Below, piece by piece: positions 34,134 through 43,279 of a stretch of DNA of 64,000 nt. The first letter of the stretch is position 1. Each line of letters opens with the position of its first letter. The translations under genes and the position numbers were made by a program. This stretch comes from DIGJ01 sp041739345 (GTDB taxonomy: Bacteria; Bacillota; Clostridia; Lachnospirales; Lachnospiraceae): positions 1 through 64,000 of the forward strand of contig JBGSNZ010000036.1 in NCBI GenBank assembly GCA_041739345.1, in the 5' to 3' direction. Below the pieces are notes generated by a model. That model saw only the letters and a program-made list of their open reading frames with translations. It was not told where the DNA came from and made no database searches.

Positions 34134-35741
34134 TTAATACCCCCAATCGTCTTGTAGCCAATTTCTAAGTAAGCTTGCTACAGCCTCTGGATTCTCATCC
34201 ACAAATTTTTCAATCATAAGACGCGTTTCCGTTTTATCGCTAAATTCAATGTCGTCCAGAGATTGGTTTTCTTTTGTCGTTGCAAGAAGTTGTTCAACAG
34301 ACAGTTCTGGTTCCATTTCCGTTACTTCCATTGGAGCAGTTCCCTTAAATACAACAAAGATTAATAATGCAACAATTAAAACTGCTAAAACTATCATAAT
34401 GTAATTTGTTACATCAAGGCTCGATTTTTCTTTTGCATTAAATACAGGTTGCTGCCACGCAACAACAGATATTTTACTTTCCGCAATACCCGTAGCCATT
34501 GAAATCAATGTTATAATCTCAGGATCATCAATCGTTTGTTTGGTACGGACATTATTTTGATCAATGAAATCATCAAATGAGCTTCCATCCAATTGTCCAG
34601 TTTCTTCTAATCTTGCTTCATTGTATTCCACATAATCGGTTAAAACAACGCTTATTGACGATTGATCGTATTCAATCGTGCCCGTTTCATATTCAGAGTT
34701 TTTAACTAATTCGTTTGGTAAATAATCCGCTTTATCAAGAGTCACACTGCTATCTGAACTGCTACTATCTTCTAGCATATAGTCTGTGTCCTCCGTGTTA
34801 GAATCTGTTCCTGGTACACCGCCTGAACCAGCAGTCCCTTTGGATGCATAACTATAGCTGGAAGCATATACCCCCTGCTCTTGTCCTTCTGCAGGTGTAT
34901 ACTCTGTATAACGTTCACTGACTTTATCAAAATTAAATACGATATTCGATGCAATTTGCGCTTCATCAAAACCATACTTTATCATCATCGTCTCAATGTT
35001 CGCATCAAACTGATTTTTCAGTCTTTCCTTGTATTCTTCAACATCCGATACTTCTCCACCAAGTGTTCCCTCTTCTGCGTTACTATAAAGAAGGTTTCGG
35101 TCCGTATCCATGATGACAACGCTATCTGCATTCTCACTACCTACCGCATTGGATATCCAATTTGCAATTGTTTCTGCCTGCTTTTTTGTCATTTCACTTT
35201 CCAAATCAAGCATAATGCTAACAGAGGTATCTTCTTCTTCCGTAAAAAGCGTATAGGTTTCATCCGGCTGATTAATAATAACCGTTGCTTCATTTACGCC
35301 ATCAAGTTTAATCATATAATTACGCAAATCATTCTGCGTTGCAAGTAATACCTTTTGCTTTTTTTCTTTTTCAGTGGTACTCATACTATTAGTCGTTGCC
35401 CAATCCCATCCAAAATCATCAGAATTGATGCTATTGGTAGACATAAGATTAAGGCCTTGCGTATAGTCCGCATCTTTAACATAGATTGTTTTTCCATCTC
35501 GCGATTGTTTGTATCCGATGCTATTTTCCTGTAAAATGGTAACTAACTCGGTTGCCTGCTTATTGTCTTCAAAGGTTGCTAATGTGGTTTCATACCTCGG
35601 TTTCGAAAGGAAATACGCTAATAAGACAATCGTAAAAAATATGGCAGCTACCACACCAATCATGATTGTCTTTTGTTTGCTTGTATACTTATTCCAGAAC
35701 TCTAAAAGCTGATCCTGTATTTTTTTCAGTCTTTCTTGCAT
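34134..35741 (-). CDS. fliF: Flagellar MS-ring protein FliF
   Basis: 535 aa. A first membrane helix (about 25-45), ring-building motifs, a Ser/Asp/Thr-rich variable section (about 290-330) and a second membrane helix (about 425-447, IMIVLAVLIVALLIFVVF) precede the C-terminal FliG-binding tail. It forms the MS ring, the base on which the export gate and C ring assemble. It is followed 2 bp later by fliG. Confidence 0.96.
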   Translation of the reverse strand: MQERLKKIQDQLLEFWNKYTSKQKTIMIGVVAAIFFTIVLLAYFLSKPRYETTLATFEDNKQATELVTILQENSIGYKQSRDGKTIYVKDADYTQGLNLMSTNSINSDDFGWDWATTNSMSTTEKEKKQKVLLATQNDLRNYMIKLDGVNEATVIINQPDETYTLFTEEEDTSVSIMLDLESEMTKKQAETIANWISNAVGSENADSVVIMDTDRNLLYSNAEEGTLGGEVSDVEEYKERLKNQFDANIETMMIKYGFDEAQIASNIVFNFDKVSERYTEYTPAEGQEQGVYASSYSYASKGTAGSGGVPGTDSNTEDTDYMLEDSSSSDSSVTLDKADYLPNELVKNSEYETGTIEYDQSSISVVLTDYVEYNEARLEETGQLDGSSFDDFIDQNNVRTKQTIDDPEIITLISMATGIAESKISVVAWQQPVFNAKEKSSLDVTNYIMIVLAVLIVALLIFVVFKGTAPMEVTEMEPELSVEQLLATTKENQSLDDIEFSDKTETRLMIEKFVDENPEAVASLLRNWLQDDWGY

Positions 35742-35786
35742 TCTCTCTTTCTCCTGCCCACTTATGATTTAGCTATCACTTAATAC

Positions 35787-36107
35787 TTAGAATTGCAAGT
35801 TCATAATCTCTTTGTATGCATCCATTACACTATTTCTTACAGCAACTGTATATTGTAATGAAATATTTGCTTTTTGTTGTGCTACCTGGAGATCATGCGT
35901 ATTTGTTGATAGGCCCATTGCGTAATTAATTTCTTCTTCTTCTGCTGCATTTGTCAAAGAGTTTGTTTCATTAATCATTGACTTTGCTGATTCAAACAAT
36001 GATTCAAATGATGCATTATTATTTTCTTTGGTTGCTTGTGTACCAACTATGGTATTATTATAAAGACTGGAGTCATATATTCCTCCAATTGCACTCACAC
36101 TACTCAT
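35787..36107 (-). CDS. fliE: Flagellar hook-basal body protein FliE
   Basis: 106 aa. The region ENNNASFESLFESAKSMINETN and the C-terminal HDLQVAQQKANISLQYTVAVRNSVMDAYKEIMNLQF match FliE, the junction between the MS ring and the rod. It lies 10 bp after flgC and before fliF. Confidence 0.95.
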   Translation of the reverse strand: MSSVSAIGGIYDSSLYNNTIVGTQATKENNNASFESLFESAKSMINETNSLTNAAEEEEINYAMGLSTNTHDLQVAQQKANISLQYTVAVRNSVMDAYKEIMNLQF

Positions 36108-36117
36108 AAATTACCTC

Positions 36118-36558
36118 CTACTTACCAACTTCCAATGCTTTTAATGCCATTGATTTTGTAGCATTAAATGCCGTTACATTTGCTTCATAGGATCGGCTCG
36201 CATCTATTAAGTTTGTCATTTCCGTTACGGTATTAACATTGGGATAGGTTACATATCCATCTGCATCCGAATCCGGATGGGAAGGATCATATACTTTTCT
36301 TCCTTCTGATTCATCTTCTATAATCTGCGAAACCTTAACACCTCTGCTGTTGGTTGTTGTTCCCATCGCAGAATTTAAAGCATTACTAAATGCAGAAGGT
36401 GATTTTTCTTGAAAAACAACTGTTTTTCTCTTATAAACGTTTCCATCTGCATCTCTTGTTGTGTTTACATTTGCAATATTCTGTGAAATTATATCAGTAC
36501 GAAGTCTTTGCGCTGTCATTCCACTTGCACTTGTATTTAAAGCTCCAAAAACGGACAT
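36118..36558 (-). CDS. flgC: Flagellar proximal rod protein FlgC
   Basis: 146 aa with the rod-protein ends: MSVFGALNTSASGMTAQRLRTDIISQNIANVNTT at the start and MTNLIDASRSYEANVTAFNATKSMALKALEVGK at the end. Proximal rod subunit exported by the flagellar system. It follows flgB by 23 bp. Confidence 0.96.
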   Translation of the reverse strand: MSVFGALNTSASGMTAQRLRTDIISQNIANVNTTRDADGNVYKRKTVVFQEKSPSAFSNALNSAMGTTTNSRGVKVSQIIEDESEGRKVYDPSHPDSDADGYVTYPNVNTVTEMTNLIDASRSYEANVTAFNATKSMALKALEVGK

Positions 36559-36581
36559 ATGATTACCTCCTTACAATTTAA

Positions 36582-36971
36582 CTAAGATCTACTTAGAACA
36601 GCTTTTATTCTAGAAAACTCTTGTGTCATAGAATCTAACAAAGTATAATAACGAATCTGGTTTTTTGCAAGTTCTGCACTCTCGGTATCTATGTCCACAT
36701 TGTTTCCATCATATCGATAACTAAGACCAGAAAACTCTGTATATGTTGTTGGATCTATTGTATCTAAATCCATGTCATTAATATCTTTATCCAGCGTGTC
36801 CCCACCTTCTACTGCTGACTTGAGGTAAGACTCAAACTGTACATCTTTTCTTTTGTAATTCGGTGTATCCACATTGGAGATATTATTGGAGATAACCTCG
36901 TTACGAAGCCAGCTTGCATCTGAGGCTTTGTCTAAAACATTGATATAATTATAAGCATTTGATCCAATCAT
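36582..36971 (-). CDS. flgB: Flagellar proximal rod protein FlgB
   Basis: 129 aa in the preferred reading. Rod-protein signature WLRNEVISNNISNVDTPNYKRKDVQFE and the C-terminal IRYYTLLDSMTQEFSRIKAVL are present. The open frame extends to 37037, but the promoter -10 lies at 36996-37001, so a transcript begins after the upstream ATG. The ATG at 36969-36971 follows AAGGAAGT. It is the first gene of the fla/che cluster. Confidence 0.95.
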   Translation of the reverse strand: MIGSNAYNYINVLDKASDASWLRNEVISNNISNVDTPNYKRKDVQFESYLKSAVEGGDTLDKDINDMDLDTIDPTTYTEFSGLSYRYDGNNVDIDTESAELAKNQIRYYTLLDSMTQEFSRIKAVLSRS

Positions 36972-36995
36972 GATTACACTTCCTTTCAATACCCT

Positions 36996-37024
36996 ATTAT
37001 AGACATTTTGCGAAAAAAACACAA
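36996..37024 (-). promoter_or_regulatory. Sigma-A promoter of the fla/che cluster (flgB)
   Basis: TTGTGT (37019-37024), a 17-bp T-rich spacer and a perfect TATAAT (36996-37001). Transcription is expected to start near 36988, about 17 bp before the flgB ATG. Confidence 0.75.
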
Positions 37025-37050
37025 GATATATTTCCAAAAAAACTCGAATG

Positions 37051-37075
37051 ATACAAGTACTTGTATATTCTTGTA
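37051..37075. promoter_or_regulatory. Perfect 16-bp palindrome upstream of the fla/che promoter
   Basis: ATACAAGTACTTGTAT (37051-37066) is a perfect palindrome. A third CTTGTA half-site follows at 37070-37075, 10 bp from the second (37060-37065). It lies 27 bp upstream of the -35. It is a good candidate operator for an unknown regulator of motility. Confidence 0.5.
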
Positions 37076-37112
37076 GATTCGCGTCGATTTTTATAGGTCG
37101 TAAGCACTATAA

Positions 37113-37161
37113 AAATAAAAAAAGGATTTGAACGCACACCTATGTATGCAACAAATCCTTT
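37113..37161 (-). terminator. Terminator of codY
   Basis: Arms 37121-37130 and 37152-37161 pair perfectly. On the minus strand the stem is followed by TTTTTTTATTTTT. It starts about 20 bp past the codY stop and isolates codY from flgB. Confidence 0.88.
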
Positions 37162-37182
37162 TGTCTGATATCGTCCCTATTA

Positions 37183-37956
37183 CTAATTACGATTTAGTTT
37201 CTTTAGTTCATCAAATACAACATCATTAATAACTTTAATATACGTACCTTTCATGCCAGAGGATCTAGATTCAATAACACCTGCACTTTCAAATTTACGA
37301 AGTGCATTTACAATAACAGATCTTGTAATTCCTACACGGTCTGCAATTTTACTTGCTACTAAAATACCCTCACTTCCATCTAATTCTTTAAAGATATGTG
37401 TGATTGCCTCTAACTCTGAAAAGGATAATGTACTGATTGCTGAACGAACAATTTGAACCTTACGATTTTCTTCTGCACTTTCTTCATTTACCGAACGAAG
37501 CATCTCAAGTCCAACAACAGTTGTACCATATTCACTTAGAATAATATCATCAAGTGTATATTGTTCCTTATTCATATATAAAAATAAAGTTCCCAAGCGT
37601 TCCCCTGCAATATCTATTGGAGTAATAATTGCTTGGTAATCATTTACACCATCAAATTCAAAACCCAACGTAGCCAGATTAACATTTTCCTTGGTAGAAA
37701 GTATACCAAGTAAACGTTCATTTAGCATCTCATCGATATGTCCCCCAACACTATCTTTGATAAGCTCCTTGATTTCTTTTATATCATTTCTGTTTTTAAT
37801 TCCCAGCACTTTTCCCTTTTTGCTAATCACTAAAATATTCGATTCTAAGATTTCACTTAACACTTCACAAATATCATTAAAAACAACCTTATGCGAGTTG
37901 TTATTATGAAGCAATTTGTTAATCTTGCGAGTCTTATCCAATAATTGCACACTCAT
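37183..37956 (-). CDS. codY: GTP- and branched-chain-amino-acid-sensing repressor CodY
   Basis: 257 aa. The N-terminal GAF domain (about 1-155) binds isoleucine/valine and the protein senses GTP. The C-terminal winged HTH is highly conserved (ASKIADRVGITRSVIVNALRKFESAGVIESRSSGMKGTYIKV, about 203-245). CodY represses nutrient-limitation genes, and in Bacillus also motility and competence genes. The codY-flgB adjacency is the Bacillus one. It has its own promoter region and terminator; a palindrome overlaps the promoter. Confidence 0.97.
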   Translation of the reverse strand: MSVQLLDKTRKINKLLHNNNSHKVVFNDICEVLSEILESNILVISKKGKVLGIKNRNDIKEIKELIKDSVGGHIDEMLNERLLGILSTKENVNLATLGFEFDGVNDYQAIITPIDIAGERLGTLFLYMNKEQYTLDDIILSEYGTTVVGLEMLRSVNEESAEENRKVQIVRSAISTLSFSELEAITHIFKELDGSEGILVASKIADRVGITRSVIVNALRKFESAGVIESRSSGMKGTYIKVINDVVFDELKKLNRN

Positions 37957-37998
37957 TATAATCCTCCTTTTTTAAAACTCAACTTGTCTCTCATTCTT

Positions 37999-38027
37999 AT
38001 TATACATTCCAACTTTTCTAAAGTTGA
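37999..38027 (-). promoter_or_regulatory. Candidate codY promoter overlapped by a palindrome
   Basis: A perfect TATAAT lies at 37999-38004, with a poor -35 (TCAACT) at 17 bp. A perfect 17-bp palindrome, CAACTTT-TCT-AAAGTTG (38010-38026), covers the spacer and -35. Five of 15 positions differ from the CodY box consensus AATTTTCWGAAAATT. Autoregulation is therefore possible but unproved. Confidence 0.45.
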
Positions 38028-38104
38028 CTAAAGTTTACCATGATATTCATATAAACGCAACCGATTTTGGCCTAATTGCCTTTTTTTTTCACGAATTTCT
38101 TCAT

Positions 38105-38160
38105 TAAATAAAACAATTCTGAACAAATAAGACTTTTAATCTTATCGACAGAATTGTTTC
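38105..38160 (-). terminator. Terminator of the yifB-dprA-topA unit
   Basis: Arms 38111-38121 and 38149-38159 pair perfectly (11 bp), with an inner inverted repeat. On the minus strand TTTTATTT follows. It begins about 7 bp past the topA stop. Confidence 0.8.
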
Positions 38161-38166
38161 AATCGT

Positions 38167-40227
38167 TTATATATTTTTTACGTAACCACATTTTTCATCT
38201 ATGCATACAAGTTTTGCGCCTTTTTCAAGGAGCACTTTACTGCAATTTGGACATCGCTCTTTCGATGGTTTCTGCCATGTCATAAAATCACATTCTGGAT
38301 TATTCATACATCCATAATACTTACGACCTTTTTTCGTTTTACGAATAACAATTTCGCCTCCACACTGTGGACACTCCACTCCAATTTTTTCAAAATACGG
38401 TTTTGTATTTCTACAATTTGGGAATCCTGGGCATGCAAGGAATTTGCCATGTGGTCCATACTTAATCACCATATTTTTTCCACATTCTTCGCAAACAACA
38501 TCTGTTACTTCGTCTTCTATATTTATCTTTTCTAGCTTTTCCTCAGCTGAATTTACTGCATCTTCTAAATCTGGGTAAAAGTTTTCTACAACTGTTTTCC
38601 AAACAACTTTTCCATCTTCCACTGCATCTAAAAGACTTTCCATATTCGCAGTAAAGTTCACATCTACAATACTTGAAAATCCTTCCACCATAATCTTATT
38701 TACGGCTTCTCCTATTTCTGTTACATAGAGATTTTTATTTTCCTTTGCAATGTAACGCCTTGCCAAAATTGTAGTAATGGTAGGTGCATACGTACTAGGT
38801 CTTCCGATTCCCAGTTCTTCTAACGCCTTAACCAATGAAGCTTCGGTAAAATGTGCAGGGGGCTGAGTAAAGTGCTGATTATTATTATATTCGGATAAAT
38901 CAAGCTTCGTTCCTACTTCGATTGATTTTGCCAATACGATTTTTTCATCATCCTCGTCATCCATAGCATAAACCGTCATAAATCCATTGAAAATAAGCTT
39001 TGAAGCTGCAGCTGTAAAACGGTATCCATTTCCATCAATCTTTACGGATGTTGTTTCATATTTTGCAGGCTTCATTCGGCTGGCTACAAAGCGTTTCCAT
39101 ATCAATTGATATAAGCGAAACTGATCTTTACTTAACGATTCCTTTATTTTAACAGGCGTTAAATCAGAATAAGTTGGGCGAATAGCTTCATGCGCATCCT
39201 GAATCTTTTTATCAGATTTTTTTACAACCTCTTCGGTTGAAATGTTTTCTTCTCCGTAATTATCACGTATAAACTCTTTTACCTGAATATCTGCTTCCTC
39301 TGAAATACGAATGGAATCCGTACGTAAATACGTTATAATACCAACCGTTCCCATTCCTTTAATATTAATACCCTCATAAAGCTGCTGCGCAAGACGCATT
39401 GTCTTTTGGGTAGAAAAATTAAGCAGTTTGGAAGCTTCCTGCTGCAAAGTACTCGTTGTAAACGGAACAGGTGCTTTTTTAATACGTTCACCCTTCTTTA
39501 TATCCGTCACTTCAAATTTTGCATTTTTAAGGTTTTTTAGTATTTCATTTAATTCACTCTCAGAGCTAATCTCCATACGTTCATTCTTTGTACCATAAAA
39601 TTTGGCAGTAAGTGGTTTTTTCTCATTTGGGAGGCTAAAAATTGCTTCCATTGTCCAATACTCATCTGGCACAAAAGCATTAATTTCTTCTTCTCTATCG
39701 CATATAATACGAAGAGCTACTGACTGTACACGTCCTGCACTTAATCCTCTTTTTACTTTTGCCCAAAGTAGTGGACTGATACTATATCCCACCATACGGT
39801 CTAAGACTCTTCTGGCTTGCTGCGCATCGACTAAATCCATGTCAATTTCCCTTGCTTGTTTAATCGAAGATTTCACTGCATTTTTGGTAATTTCATTAAA
39901 TGTAATTCGACTTGCTTTCTTTTCATCTAATTTAAGTGCTTCCATCAAATGCCAAGAAATCGCTTCTCCCTCACGGTCAGGGTCAGTTGCGAGATACACT
40001 TTATCCGCTTTTTTCACTTCTTTACGAAGTTTTGCGAGCAAGTCTCCTTTTCCTCGAATTGTAATATACTTTGGCTCAAAATTTCCCTTAACATCAATCC
40101 CTAGCTGGCTCTTTGGAAGATCCCTCACATGACCATTCGAAGCCATTACTTCATAGTTTTTTCCCAAAAATTTCTTAATTGTTGCCGCCTTTGCAGGTGA
40201 CTCCACGATAACTAAATTGTTAGGCAT
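38167..40227 (-). CDS. topA: DNA topoisomerase I
   Basis: 686-aa type IA topoisomerase that relaxes negative supercoils. The TOPRIM domain begins with VESPAKAATIKKFLG and has DPDREGEAISWH. The active-site tyrosine is in GIITYLRTDSIRISE (about residue 297). Three C-terminal four-cysteine zinc ribbons are visible (CEECGKN..., CPQCGGE..., CPNCSKV...). Length is normal. It follows dprA by 10 bp, as in Bacillus (dprA-topA). Confidence 0.97.
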   Translation of the reverse strand: MPNNLVIVESPAKAATIKKFLGKNYEVMASNGHVRDLPKSQLGIDVKGNFEPKYITIRGKGDLLAKLRKEVKKADKVYLATDPDREGEAISWHLMEALKLDEKKASRITFNEITKNAVKSSIKQAREIDMDLVDAQQARRVLDRMVGYSISPLLWAKVKRGLSAGRVQSVALRIICDREEEINAFVPDEYWTMEAIFSLPNEKKPLTAKFYGTKNERMEISSESELNEILKNLKNAKFEVTDIKKGERIKKAPVPFTTSTLQQEASKLLNFSTQKTMRLAQQLYEGINIKGMGTVGIITYLRTDSIRISEEADIQVKEFIRDNYGEENISTEEVVKKSDKKIQDAHEAIRPTYSDLTPVKIKESLSKDQFRLYQLIWKRFVASRMKPAKYETTSVKIDGNGYRFTAAASKLIFNGFMTVYAMDDEDDEKIVLAKSIEVGTKLDLSEYNNNQHFTQPPAHFTEASLVKALEELGIGRPSTYAPTITTILARRYIAKENKNLYVTEIGEAVNKIMVEGFSSIVDVNFTANMESLLDAVEDGKVVWKTVVENFYPDLEDAVNSAEEKLEKINIEDEVTDVVCEECGKNMVIKYGPHGKFLACPGFPNCRNTKPYFEKIGVECPQCGGEIVIRKTKKGRKYYGCMNNPECDFMTWQKPSKERCPNCSKVLLEKGAKLVCIDEKCGYVKNI

Positions 40228-40237
40228 TTATACTCTC

Positions 40238-41116
40238 CTACTCCAATGTCTTTATATAATAACTTTTTATTGGTTGCTTTATGTATCCCTTTATTTCTAA
40301 TAAAATCAGGCTTTGCATTACAGTTGCTATTGGTAATTCACAATCAACTACGACCTGGTTTAGATGTTTGGGTACTAAACAGAGCTTACTATACACCATT
40401 TCCTCTTGCTTTTCAAGCAAATTATTATTTTTTTTCGAAGCGCCGCTACTTTTATCAGGTGTCACTCCATAATACTCTAAAATATCAGACGGTTCTGTAA
40501 CCGGAATTGCTCCTGCCTTTAACAGACGGTTACATCCTATACTTAATTCATCGCAGATTCTACCAGGCAACACGAAAATATCTTTTCCCTGTTCTAATCC
40601 ATATTCTACCGTTATCAAAGATCCACTTCTTTCTCTGGCTTCTACCACCAGAATGCCATTTGATAACCCACTGATGATTCGGTTACGCATTGGAAAATAT
40701 CCCGCAAGTGGCGCTACTCCTAATCCATACTCCGAAATGATTCCTCCTTTCTTTTCCATTTCTTCATAAATCTTAGCATGCTCCCTAGGATAACACACAT
40801 CAATTCCACATCCTAGTACTCCATACGTTTTCATGCCACAAGCGAGAGCTCCTTTATGTGCTGCACCATCAATTCCTCTTGCAAGTCCACTAATGATTTC
40901 CACTCCATTCTTTGCAAGTTCCCTTGCAAAATAAAAAGCGGTTTCTCTTCCATAAATAGAACAATTCCTTGCTCCGACTATCGCAATACCTAGTTTCGAT
41001 TTTTCAGGAAGACAACCTCTTACATATAAAGCTTTCGGTGGTTTATATATATGCCGTAATTTTTCCGGATAAGCCTCATTTTCTTCAGTTATATATTGAA
41101 ATTTTTCATTTTCCAT
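40238..41116 (-). CDS. dprA: DNA-processing protein DprA
   Basis: 292 aa. The Rossmann-like core carries GIAIVGARNCS, ISGLARGIDGAAHKGAL, GCGIDVCYP and the SGLSNGILVVEARERSGSLITV block. A C-terminal winged-helix-like segment follows (about 230-290). DprA loads RecA on incoming single-stranded DNA during transformation; it is widely kept in bacteria not known to be competent. It lies 12 bp after yifB and 10 bp before topA. Confidence 0.95.
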   Translation of the reverse strand: MENEKFQYITEENEAYPEKLRHIYKPPKALYVRGCLPEKSKLGIAIVGARNCSIYGRETAFYFARELAKNGVEIISGLARGIDGAAHKGALACGMKTYGVLGCGIDVCYPREHAKIYEEMEKKGGIISEYGLGVAPLAGYFPMRNRIISGLSNGILVVEARERSGSLITVEYGLEQGKDIFVLPGRICDELSIGCNRLLKAGAIPVTEPSDILEYYGVTPDKSSGASKKNNNLLEKQEEMVYSKLCLVPKHLNQVVVDCELPIATVMQSLILLEIKGYIKQPIKSYYIKTLE

Positions 41117-41128
41117 CTACCATCTCCT

Positions 41129-42661
41129 CTAGTACCAATACTTCTTATCATTCATACGATAAAATATACTTTCTGCTAAGTGTTTAGATTGAATTTTTTC
41201 ACTTTCATCTAAATCTGCAATTGTTCTGGCAACTTTTAAAAGTTTATGATAAGCTCTTGCACTTAATGGTTTGTCCGAAAATAAAGAAGCTATCATATCC
41301 TGACCTTCTTTATTAATTTCACAGTATTTTTTAACCATCTTTGGTGTCAATGCACCATTAAAATATACCTTTTCCTGTTTATATCGATCAAACTGTAATT
41401 TTCGGGCTTTCTTAACTCTTCGCTTAATAATCTCAGAACTCTCTGTCTTTTCTTTACTTTCAAGCTTATCATACTCAATTAATACCGCTTCCGCACACAT
41501 ATCCATGCGATCAATCAAAGGACCCGAAAGTTTTTCAAGATAACGCCTAACTTCATTTTCCGAACAATGACATCGATTTCGATCTGGATAGTAACCACAT
41601 TTGCATGGATTCATTGCTCCAACCATCATAAAGTCTGCCGGATATTCATAAGTTCCTTGGAGTCTTGTAATCGTTATTCTTTTATCTTCCAATGGCTGGC
41701 GCAGAAGCTCTACTGTATTTTTTGAATATTCGGCTAGCTCATCTAGAAACAAAACTCCACCAGTTGCCAATGATACTTCTCCTGGTCTTGGATGTACCCC
41801 TCCACCAATAAGTGCTGTTGCGGTTACGGTATGATGCGGTGCTCGAAATGGCCGTTTATTAACTAAATACGCCTCTTTTTTTAATAATCCCGAAATACTA
41901 TAGACCTTCGTAATATCCATACTTTCTTCAAATGATAATTCTGGCATGATACTAGGAATGCGTTTCGCAATCATTGTTTTTCCAACACCCGGTGGTCCGA
42001 TGATAAGCAAATGATGCATACCACTTACTGAAACTTCAACAGCGCGTTTTAGATTCTCCTGTCCAATTACATCTTTAAAATCAAAATCTCTTTCATCTAG
42101 ATTTTCTGCAAAAAGTTTTTTTGTATCAACCACAGTAAGCGGAATTTTTCTTTTTTTATTTAAATCATCTACAATCTCTAGCAATGTATCTGCTCCATAT
42201 ACATCAATACCTTCCACAACTGCACCTTCTTTTGCATTCGCTTTTGGTACTATACATTGTTTAAATCCTTCTTCCCTCGCTTTATATACGACAGGAAGAA
42301 TCCCATTTACAGGACAGATTTTTCCGTCTAAGGATAATTCCCCCATAAATAGCGTATTATTTAGTTCTTCGTCTGGAATAACGCCAAGAGCTGCCAGAAT
42401 GGCAATGGCAATCGATAAATCAAATGCGGTACCTTCTTTTCTCATGTCCGCAGGTGATAAGTTGATGGTAATATGTTTCGGTGGTAAGCGATATCCAAAG
42501 TTTTTAAGAGCAATTTTCACTCTCTCTTTTGCTTCTTTTACCTCAGCACCTAAATATCCAACCATAGCAAAAAGAGGCAGTCCGTCACAAACGTCCGCCT
42601 CAACATTTACAATCTGTCCTTCAATTCCATGAACAGCTGCACTATATGTTTTACTATACAT
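41129..42661 (-). CDS. YifB/ComM family AAA+ Mg-chelatase-like ATPase
   Basis: 510 aa. An N-terminal Lon-protease-like fold (about 1-170, without an obvious active centre) precedes an AAA+ module with Walker A IGPPGVGKTMIAKRIPS, Walker B GVLFLDELAEY and the Mg-chelatase-like C-terminus with a CxxC pair in the NPCKCGYYPD region. ComM homologues are helicases that promote branch migration in transformation. The ATG at 42659-42661 follows GAAAGGA; the frame to 42679 has no such site. It heads the yifB-dprA-topA unit. Confidence 0.92.
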   Translation of the reverse strand: MYSKTYSAAVHGIEGQIVNVEADVCDGLPLFAMVGYLGAEVKEAKERVKIALKNFGYRLPPKHITINLSPADMRKEGTAFDLSIAIAILAALGVIPDEELNNTLFMGELSLDGKICPVNGILPVVYKAREEGFKQCIVPKANAKEGAVVEGIDVYGADTLLEIVDDLNKKRKIPLTVVDTKKLFAENLDERDFDFKDVIGQENLKRAVEVSVSGMHHLLIIGPPGVGKTMIAKRIPSIMPELSFEESMDITKVYSISGLLKKEAYLVNKRPFRAPHHTVTATALIGGGVHPRPGEVSLATGGVLFLDELAEYSKNTVELLRQPLEDKRITITRLQGTYEYPADFMMVGAMNPCKCGYYPDRNRCHCSENEVRRYLEKLSGPLIDRMDMCAEAVLIEYDKLESKEKTESSEIIKRRVKKARKLQFDRYKQEKVYFNGALTPKMVKKYCEINKEGQDMIASLFSDKPLSARAYHKLLKVARTIADLDESEKIQSKHLAESIFYRMNDKKYWY

Positions 42662-42701
42662 GTTTGTTTCCTTTCTCATAAAGGGAAAGACTATCTACAT
42701 T

Positions 42702-42730
42702 ATAATAACAAACTAACAACATTTGTGCAA
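42702..42730 (-). promoter_or_regulatory. Sigma-A promoter of yifB-dprA-topA
   Basis: TTGCAC (42725-42730), 17-bp spacer, TATTAT (42702-42707) on the minus strand, starting 12 bp past the nrdR stop. Confidence 0.55.
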
Positions 42731-42741
42731 TATGTATTTTA

Positions 42742-43200
42742 CTAATTATCTTTGTCTAATATCTTTTTAATTTCATCCATAAACGTATTCACATCTTTAA
42801 ATTCACGATAAACAGAAGCAAAACGTACATATGCTACCTGATCAAATTTCTTCAATTTTTCCATTACTATGGAACCAATACGGCTACTAGGAATTTCTTT
42901 TTCTTCGAGGTTAAAGATAGCTGTCTCTACTTCATCAACAAGTCCATTGATCTGATCAACTGAAATTGGTCTCTTATGACAAGATCGGAATACGCCAGAT
43001 TCAATTTTCGAACGATCATATGGCTCACGAATCAAATCTTTTTTAATTACAACCAGAGGAATTGCTTCTACCTTCTCATATGTTGTAAAGCGCTTACTGC
43101 ATATATCACATTGTCGTCTTCTACGAATCGAATTATTATCATCTGCTGGTCTTGAATCGATAACTCTTGTATTCTCTTCAGCACAAAATGGACATTTCAT
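42742..43200 (-). CDS. nrdR: Transcriptional repressor NrdR
   Basis: 152 aa. The N-terminal zinc ribbon (CPFCAEENTRVIDSR... CDICSKRFTTYEKVE) is followed by an ATP-cone (VVIKKDLIREPYDRSKIESG). NrdR represses ribonucleotide reductase genes depending on bound ATP/dATP. It has its own strong promoter. No reductase gene lies in the window. In Clostridia nrdR often follows ylmC/ymxH, as here. Confidence 0.97.
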   Translation of the reverse strand: MKCPFCAEENTRVIDSRPADDNNSIRRRRQCDICSKRFTTYEKVEAIPLVVIKKDLIREPYDRSKIESGVFRSCHKRPISVDQINGLVDEVETAIFNLEEKEIPSSRIGSIVMEKLKKFDQVAYVRFASVYREFKDVNTFMDEIKKILDKDN

Positions 43201-43242
43201 CCTGTGTCTCCTCCTTCAATCTAACCAAATTCTCTACGCTTT

Positions 43243-43271
43243 ATTATATTGAATTTAGAAGAAAAGGTCAA
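43243..43271 (-). promoter_or_regulatory. Sigma-A promoter of nrdR
   Basis: TTGACC (43266-43271), 17-bp spacer, TATAAT (43243-43248); one of the best consensus matches in the window. Confidence 0.75.
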
Positions 43272-43279
43272 GGAAATAT

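Noticed and set aside
36972..37182. c-di-GMP-I riboswitch upstream of flgB, as in some clostridia
   Set aside because: I could not find the conserved aptamer segments; the promoter is only about 17 bp from the flgB start, leaving no room in the leader.
39602..40132. 176-codon plus-strand open frame
   Set aside because: It is opposite the best conserved part of topA and shows no independent coding signal.
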